Below the pieces are notes generated by a model that was not told the DNA's origin, did not search any database, and saw only the letters and a list, made by a program, of their open reading frames with translations. Source: an uncultured Maribacter sp. (GTDB taxonomy: Bacteria; Bacteroidota; Bacteroidia; Flavobacteriales; Flavobacteriaceae). Taken from it: a DNA stretch of 64,000 nucleotides. How positions within the stretch are numbered: the first letter of the stretch is position 1; each line of letters starts with the position of its first letter. Made by a program: the position numbers and the translations under genes. Location: NCBI GenBank assembly GCA_947498505.1, contig CANMKG010000006.1:186001-250000 (forward strand). Direction: 5' to 3'. This document shows, one piece after another, positions 60,993 to 64,000 of the stretch.

Positions 60993-61646
60993 ATGACACT
61001 TTCAGAAGAAGATTACATAAAGGCAATATACCATCTCGGAAAAGGGAAAAACACATCGGTTTCCACTAACGCTGTTGCAGAGCAGATGAAAACTAAACCC
61101 TCATCTGTAACCGATATGATTAAAAAATTATCGGAAAAAGGTTTGGTAAACTATAAAAAGTATCAAGGTGTTAGGCTAAGTGAAAGTGGAGAAAGAACAG
61201 CCTTATCTATAGTAAGAAAACACAGATTATGGGAGGTGTTTTTAGTAGATAAGTTAGATTTTGCTTGGGACGAGGTTCATGATGTTGCTGAACAGTTAGA
61301 GCATATAAAAAGTGAGAAATTAATAGATAAGCTAGATCAACTATTAGGTTTCCCAAAGGTTGATCCGCATGGTGATCCAATACCTTCAAAAGAAGGTTTG
61401 TTTAATAAAGCTTCTAAGCATTTATTGAACGAGGTAAGTTTAGGAACCTCTGGTTTATGCATAGGCGTAAAAGATTCTTCAGCACCTTTTTTAAAGTTTC
61501 TAGACAAAAATAGAATTGCGCTAGGAGATACCATAAAAGTGATTGACAAGGAGGAGTTTGATGATTCATTATTAATAGAAATTAACGAAAGACAATTTAG
61601 AATTTCGCAGCAGATAGCTTCAAATTTATTTATTCAGATAAGCTAA
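60993..61646 (+). CDS. Metal-dependent DtxR/MntR-family repressor
   Basis: 217 residues. Winged helix at 1-70 (AVAEQMKTKPSSVTDMIKKL is the recognition helix region), dimer domain to about 140, FeoA/SH3-like domain at about 150-217 (LGDTIKVIDKEEFDDSL). Metal site compared with B. subtilis MntR: Asp7, His77, Glu100, Glu103 and His104 are kept, while Lys10 replaces MntR Glu11; the DtxR cysteine is Glu here (VAEQLEHIKS). This favours manganese over iron. It represses with metal bound. Five bases before the ZIP gene, so the two are one operon. Confidence 0.93.
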   Translation: MTLSEEDYIKAIYHLGKGKNTSVSTNAVAEQMKTKPSSVTDMIKKLSEKGLVNYKKYQGVRLSESGERTALSIVRKHRLWEVFLVDKLDFAWDEVHDVAEQLEHIKSEKLIDKLDQLLGFPKVDPHGDPIPSKEGLFNKASKHLLNEVSLGTSGLCIGVKDSSAPFLKFLDKNRIALGDTIKVIDKEEFDDSLLIEINERQFRISQQIASNLFIQIS

Positions 61647-61651
61647 ACAAT

Positions 61652-62473
61652 ATGGAGGCAGTAGTTAGTTATTTTGAGAGTATAGATCCCGTTTTGGCGG
61701 CACTTTACGCTACTTTATTTACTTGGGGGTTAACAGCAGCAGGAGCAGCACTAGTATTCTTTTTTAAATCGATGAATAGAGCGGTTTTAGATGGAATGCT
61801 TGGTTTTACCGGAGGTGTAATGGTTGCAGCTAGTTTTTGGAGTTTGTTGGCACCAGGAATAGAAATGAGTCCTGGAGAAGGTTTTGTTAAAGTAATTCCC
61901 GCTGCGGTTGGATTTCTCTTAGGAGCAGCTTTTATTTTTGGCTTAGATAAGGTTTTACCTCATATTCACATCAATTTTAAAGATGACGAAAAAGAAGGAA
62001 TAAAAACGCCTTGGCACAGAACCACGTTACTTACTTTAGCTATAACATTACATAATATTCCAGAAGGTTTGGCTGTAGGTGTACTCTTTGGTGGAGTTGC
62101 GGCTGGTTTTGATGGCGCAAGTATTGGAGGAGCGGTTGCGCTTGCATTAGGAATTGGGTTACAAAACTTTCCAGAAGGTTTTGCTGTAGCGATGCCACTT
62201 AGACGACAAGGGATAAGCCGAAGAAAAAGTTTTATGTTTGGGCAAGCCTCTGCAATTGTTGAGCCGTTTGCTGCTGTACTTGGGGCATGGGCCGTACTTA
62301 CTTTTCAGCCTATTTTGCCGTATGCATTGTCGTTTGCCGCTGGTGCTATGATTTTTGTTGTGGTAGAAGAGGTTATTCCAGAAACGCAGCGCGATAAGTA
62401 TACAGATATTGCTGCTATGGGATTTATAGCTGGTTTTATCGTAATGATGACTTTAGACGTTGGTTTAGGTTAG
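61652..62473 (+). CDS. ZIP-family divalent metal transporter (ZupT/GufA-like)
   Basis: 273 residues with about eight membrane segments. Segment 4 has HNIPEGLAVGVLFGG and segment 5 GLQNFPEGFAVAMPLRR: in the second motif the usual His is Gln-Asn, as in GufA-type members. A histidine-containing loop HIHINFKDDEKE lies near 105-115. Moves Zn, Mn or Fe into the cytoplasm. In operon with the MntR-like regulator and divergent from the TonB receptor, a full outer-plus-inner uptake path. Confidence 0.9.
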   Translation: MEAVVSYFESIDPVLAALYATLFTWGLTAAGAALVFFFKSMNRAVLDGMLGFTGGVMVAASFWSLLAPGIEMSPGEGFVKVIPAAVGFLLGAAFIFGLDKVLPHIHINFKDDEKEGIKTPWHRTTLLTLAITLHNIPEGLAVGVLFGGVAAGFDGASIGGAVALALGIGLQNFPEGFAVAMPLRRQGISRRKSFMFGQASAIVEPFAAVLGAWAVLTFQPILPYALSFAAGAMIFVVVEEVIPETQRDKYTDIAAMGFIAGFIVMMTLDVGLG

Positions 62474-62514
62474 TATTAAAATTGTAAGTAATAATTACAT
62501 GCTACTTAAAGAAG

Positions 62515-62522
62515 TATATTTG
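62515..62522 (+). promoter_or_regulatory. -7 box (TATATTTG) of the polysaccharide locus
   Basis: Exact TAnnTTTG followed by CGCC, 24 bases before ATG 62546. -33 TTG at the expected distance is not seen. Separates this locus from the metal operon. Confidence 0.55.
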
Positions 62523-62545
62523 CGCCCTTATTAAGATTACATATT

Positions 62546-63568
62546 ATGGCAGCGCAATTTTTAAACAATACTAAAAAGCAGACAACTTATACTATTTTAA
62601 GTGTTGTAATTTTTTTTCTTTCCAGTTGTAAAACTACAAACGTACTTGTTGATGGAGAAAAAAATCAAGAGGTAAAAAGAAACTATCGTGATGATATGCG
62701 TTCTTTTGTAATCAATTTGAGTGGTTATGCTAAAGCCAAGAATCCTAATTTTGGAATTATACCTCAAAATGGAATTGAACTTGTGACTTTAAGTGACAAT
62801 TCAGATGGAGCACCTAGCAAATCCTATTTAAATGCAATTGACGCCCATGGACAAGAAAGTTTGTTTTATGGTTATAGTAGTGATAACAAAAAAACGCCCA
62901 CTGACGCAAACCAATATTTAATAGATTATCTAAAAATTTCTCAACAGCATGGTAAAGCCATTTTTGTAACAGATTATTGCTCTTCCAAAGAGAAAATAAA
63001 TCAATCTTACATCAATAATTCTAATTTAGGTTTTACGTCCTTTCAGGCTACGGAAAGAGATTTAACTATTGTGCCAACTGTTTATCAGAATAAAAATAAC
63101 AAGAATATTGTTTCTTTAAATGATGCTCAAAACTTTGTCTTCTTTCTAAATTATGAGAACTACTCCAGTAAAAGTAATGTAGTTGAAGATGTTGCTAATT
63201 CCAACTACGATTTGGTGTTAATTGACCTATTTTTCAATGATGGAACGCAGTTTTCTCAACTGGATATCACTAAAATGAAAACAAAACCCAACGGAGGAAA
63301 ACGATTGGTATATTGTTATATGTCTATAGGTGAGGCAGAAGATTACAGGTTTTATTGGAATAGTGAATGGAAGTCTAAAAACCTAGATTGGTTGGATAAA
63401 GAAAATAAAAATTGGCCAGGAAACTACAAAGTGAAGTACTGGAATAAAGATTGGCAAAATATTATTTTTGGATTCCAGGAATCGTATTTGGATAAAATTA
63501 TTTCGACAGGTTACGATGGGGTTTACTTAGATATTATAGATGCCTTTGAGTACTTCGAAAATAAATAG
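62546..63568 (+). CDS. GH114/TM1410-like glycoside hydrolase lipoprotein (PelA-hydrolase-like)
   Basis: 340 residues. Lipobox FLSSC with Cys28, so surface- or periplasm-anchored. Two parts: about 45-180 (SFVINLSGYAKAKNPNFGII, GKAIFVTDYCSSKEKINQSY) and a barrel from 200 with the signature YDLVLIDLFF, YCYMSIGEAEDYRFYW and the end GYDGVYLDIIDAFEYF, whose Asp/Glu residues are the presumed catalytic pair. This is the endo-alpha-1,4-polygalactosaminidase/TM1410 family, related to the hydrolase part of PelA. Followed by a PelF-like glycosyltransferase gene. Probably trims or frees a GalNAc-rich exopolysaccharide. Confidence 0.88.
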   Translation: MAAQFLNNTKKQTTYTILSVVIFFLSSCKTTNVLVDGEKNQEVKRNYRDDMRSFVINLSGYAKAKNPNFGIIPQNGIELVTLSDNSDGAPSKSYLNAIDAHGQESLFYGYSSDNKKTPTDANQYLIDYLKISQQHGKAIFVTDYCSSKEKINQSYINNSNLGFTSFQATERDLTIVPTVYQNKNNKNIVSLNDAQNFVFFLNYENYSSKSNVVEDVANSNYDLVLIDLFFNDGTQFSQLDITKMKTKPNGGKRLVYCYMSIGEAEDYRFYWNSEWKSKNLDWLDKENKNWPGNYKVKYWNKDWQNIIFGFQESYLDKIISTGYDGVYLDIIDAFEYFENK

Positions 63569-63704
63569 CCATATGCCTTTAGTTGGTTGGAAACTTTATT
63601 GCACTTTGTAGATTAAATATACTGCTCACCTAAAATAAATGAGAATTCCTTCTATATTAATTTTATTTGCGGTCACTAAACTAACCAATAACTAGAATAC
63701 CTGC

Positions 63705-64000
63705 GTGGCATTACAAAATAATACAAAAGTACTTCTGATTTCAGAAGGCACTTATCCTTTCAATTTTGGTGGAGTTTCAACTTGGGCTCACGATTTGTGT
63801 AACAAAGTAAAAAATGTAGACTACGTTTTATACTCTATAAATGCAGAGGTTGAAAAAGAACCAAAATTTAAGCTTAGCAACAATGTTAAAAAGGTGATAC
63901 AAGTACCTTTATGGTCTTCCGAAGAACCTTTGGATTGTATTGATTATGATGTAAAATACTCTAAAATTTTAGAGGCAAAAGAAAATACATGCAATCAATC
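63705..64000 (+). CDS. PelF-like GT4 glycosyltransferase (5' part, cut by window end)
   Basis: 98 codons, open to the window end. The only start candidate after the in-frame stop at 63693 is GTG 63705. The N-terminus VLLISEGTYPFNFGGVSTWAHDL matches the DUF3492/PelF start (EGTYP..GGVS.W), with LYSINAEVEKEPKFKL after it. PelF is the cytoplasmic UDP-sugar-dependent polymerase of Pel exopolysaccharide. It begins 136 bases after the GH114-like gene. No symbol is given because the full protein cannot be seen. Confidence 0.8.
   Translation, partial: MALQNNTKVLLISEGTYPFNFGGVSTWAHDLCNKVKNVDYVLYSINAEVEKEPKFKLSNNVKKVIQVPLWSSEEPLDCIDYDVKYSKILEAKENTCNQ

Noticed and set aside
1-64000. tRNA, rRNA, CRISPR array, insertion sequence
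   Set aside because: No cloverleaf-like GC-rich blocks, spaced identical repeats, transposase genes or terminal repeats were seen when reading the intergenic stretches by eye; a covariance-model scan was not possible.

Overview
The window looks like chromosomal DNA of a member of the Flavobacteriaceae (Bacteroidetes). It is AT-rich, coding sequences often lack a visible Shine-Dalgarno sequence, and several intergenic regions carry the Bacteroidetes-type promoter (a TTG around -33 and TAnnTTTG around -7, sometimes exactly 19 bp apart). The protein families agree: TonB-dependent receptor with carboxypeptidase-like N-terminus, DUF3078, DUF3109, bacilliredoxin, DUF1080, Bacteroidetes-type PiT transporter and the yicC-gmk-nadD cluster. 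Genus cannot be told from the sequence alone. I saw no tRNA, rRNA, insertion sequence, CRISPR array or replication origin.

Layout. 1-1.1 kb: end-clipped phage-type (XRE/S24) repressor, a repeat-rich divergent control region and a small unknown gene. 1.2-3.2 kb: ECF sigma factor with a long C-terminal extension, followed by a FrnE/DsbA-type oxidoreductase. 3.2-6.6 kb (minus): Tat-exported Gfo/Idh oxidoreductase, HD phosphohydrolase, acyltransferase, bacilliredoxin. 6.7-10.2 kb (plus): DjlA-like co-chaperone, HupE/UreJ-like membrane protein, dCMP deaminase, C-terminal processing protease. 10.2-15.5 kb: MarC protein, DUF3109 protein, LytS/LytR-type two-component pair, and a translationally coupled pair of small unknown genes. 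16.0-19.6 kb: class I ribonucleotide reductase nrdB-nrdA.

20.2-28.9 kb is the most distinctive accessory region. It holds a GMC-type sugar dehydrogenase with its small subunit, two sugar isomerase/epimerase-like TIM barrels (one lipid-anchored), an MFS transporter, a Gfo/Idh oxidoreductase and a DUF1080 lipoprotein. Together these fit a keto-sugar route: oxidise a glycoside at C3, cleave the keto-glycoside, import and re-reduce the sugar. Two transcription units of this region share a near-identical 21-bp element upstream.

29-31 kb: yicC-gmk-nadD. 31-41 kb: YiaAB membrane protein, a large helical protein of unknown role, PiT phosphate transporter with cytoplasmic helical domain, dGTPase, outer-membrane DUF3078 protein and dxs. 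41-48.3 kb: lipoprotein, tadA, cold-shock protein, ClC protein that lacks the gating glutamate, aspS, MORN-like secreted protein, DUF1223 protein. 48.5-55.3 kb: a complete tetR-tolC-adaptor-RND efflux operon whose promoter lies inside a perfect inverted repeat. 55.3-58.5 kb: ECF sigma factor with a small membrane protein, a polyprenyl synthase, and an unusual cyclase-homology/SRPBCC fusion. 58.6-62.5 kb: metal homeostasis module (TonB-dependent receptor diverging from a DtxR/MntR regulator and ZIP transporter) with a palindromic operator between them. 62.5-64 kb: the start of what looks like a Pel-type exopolysaccharide locus (GH114/TM1410-like lipoprotein, then PelF-like glycosyltransferase cut by the window end).
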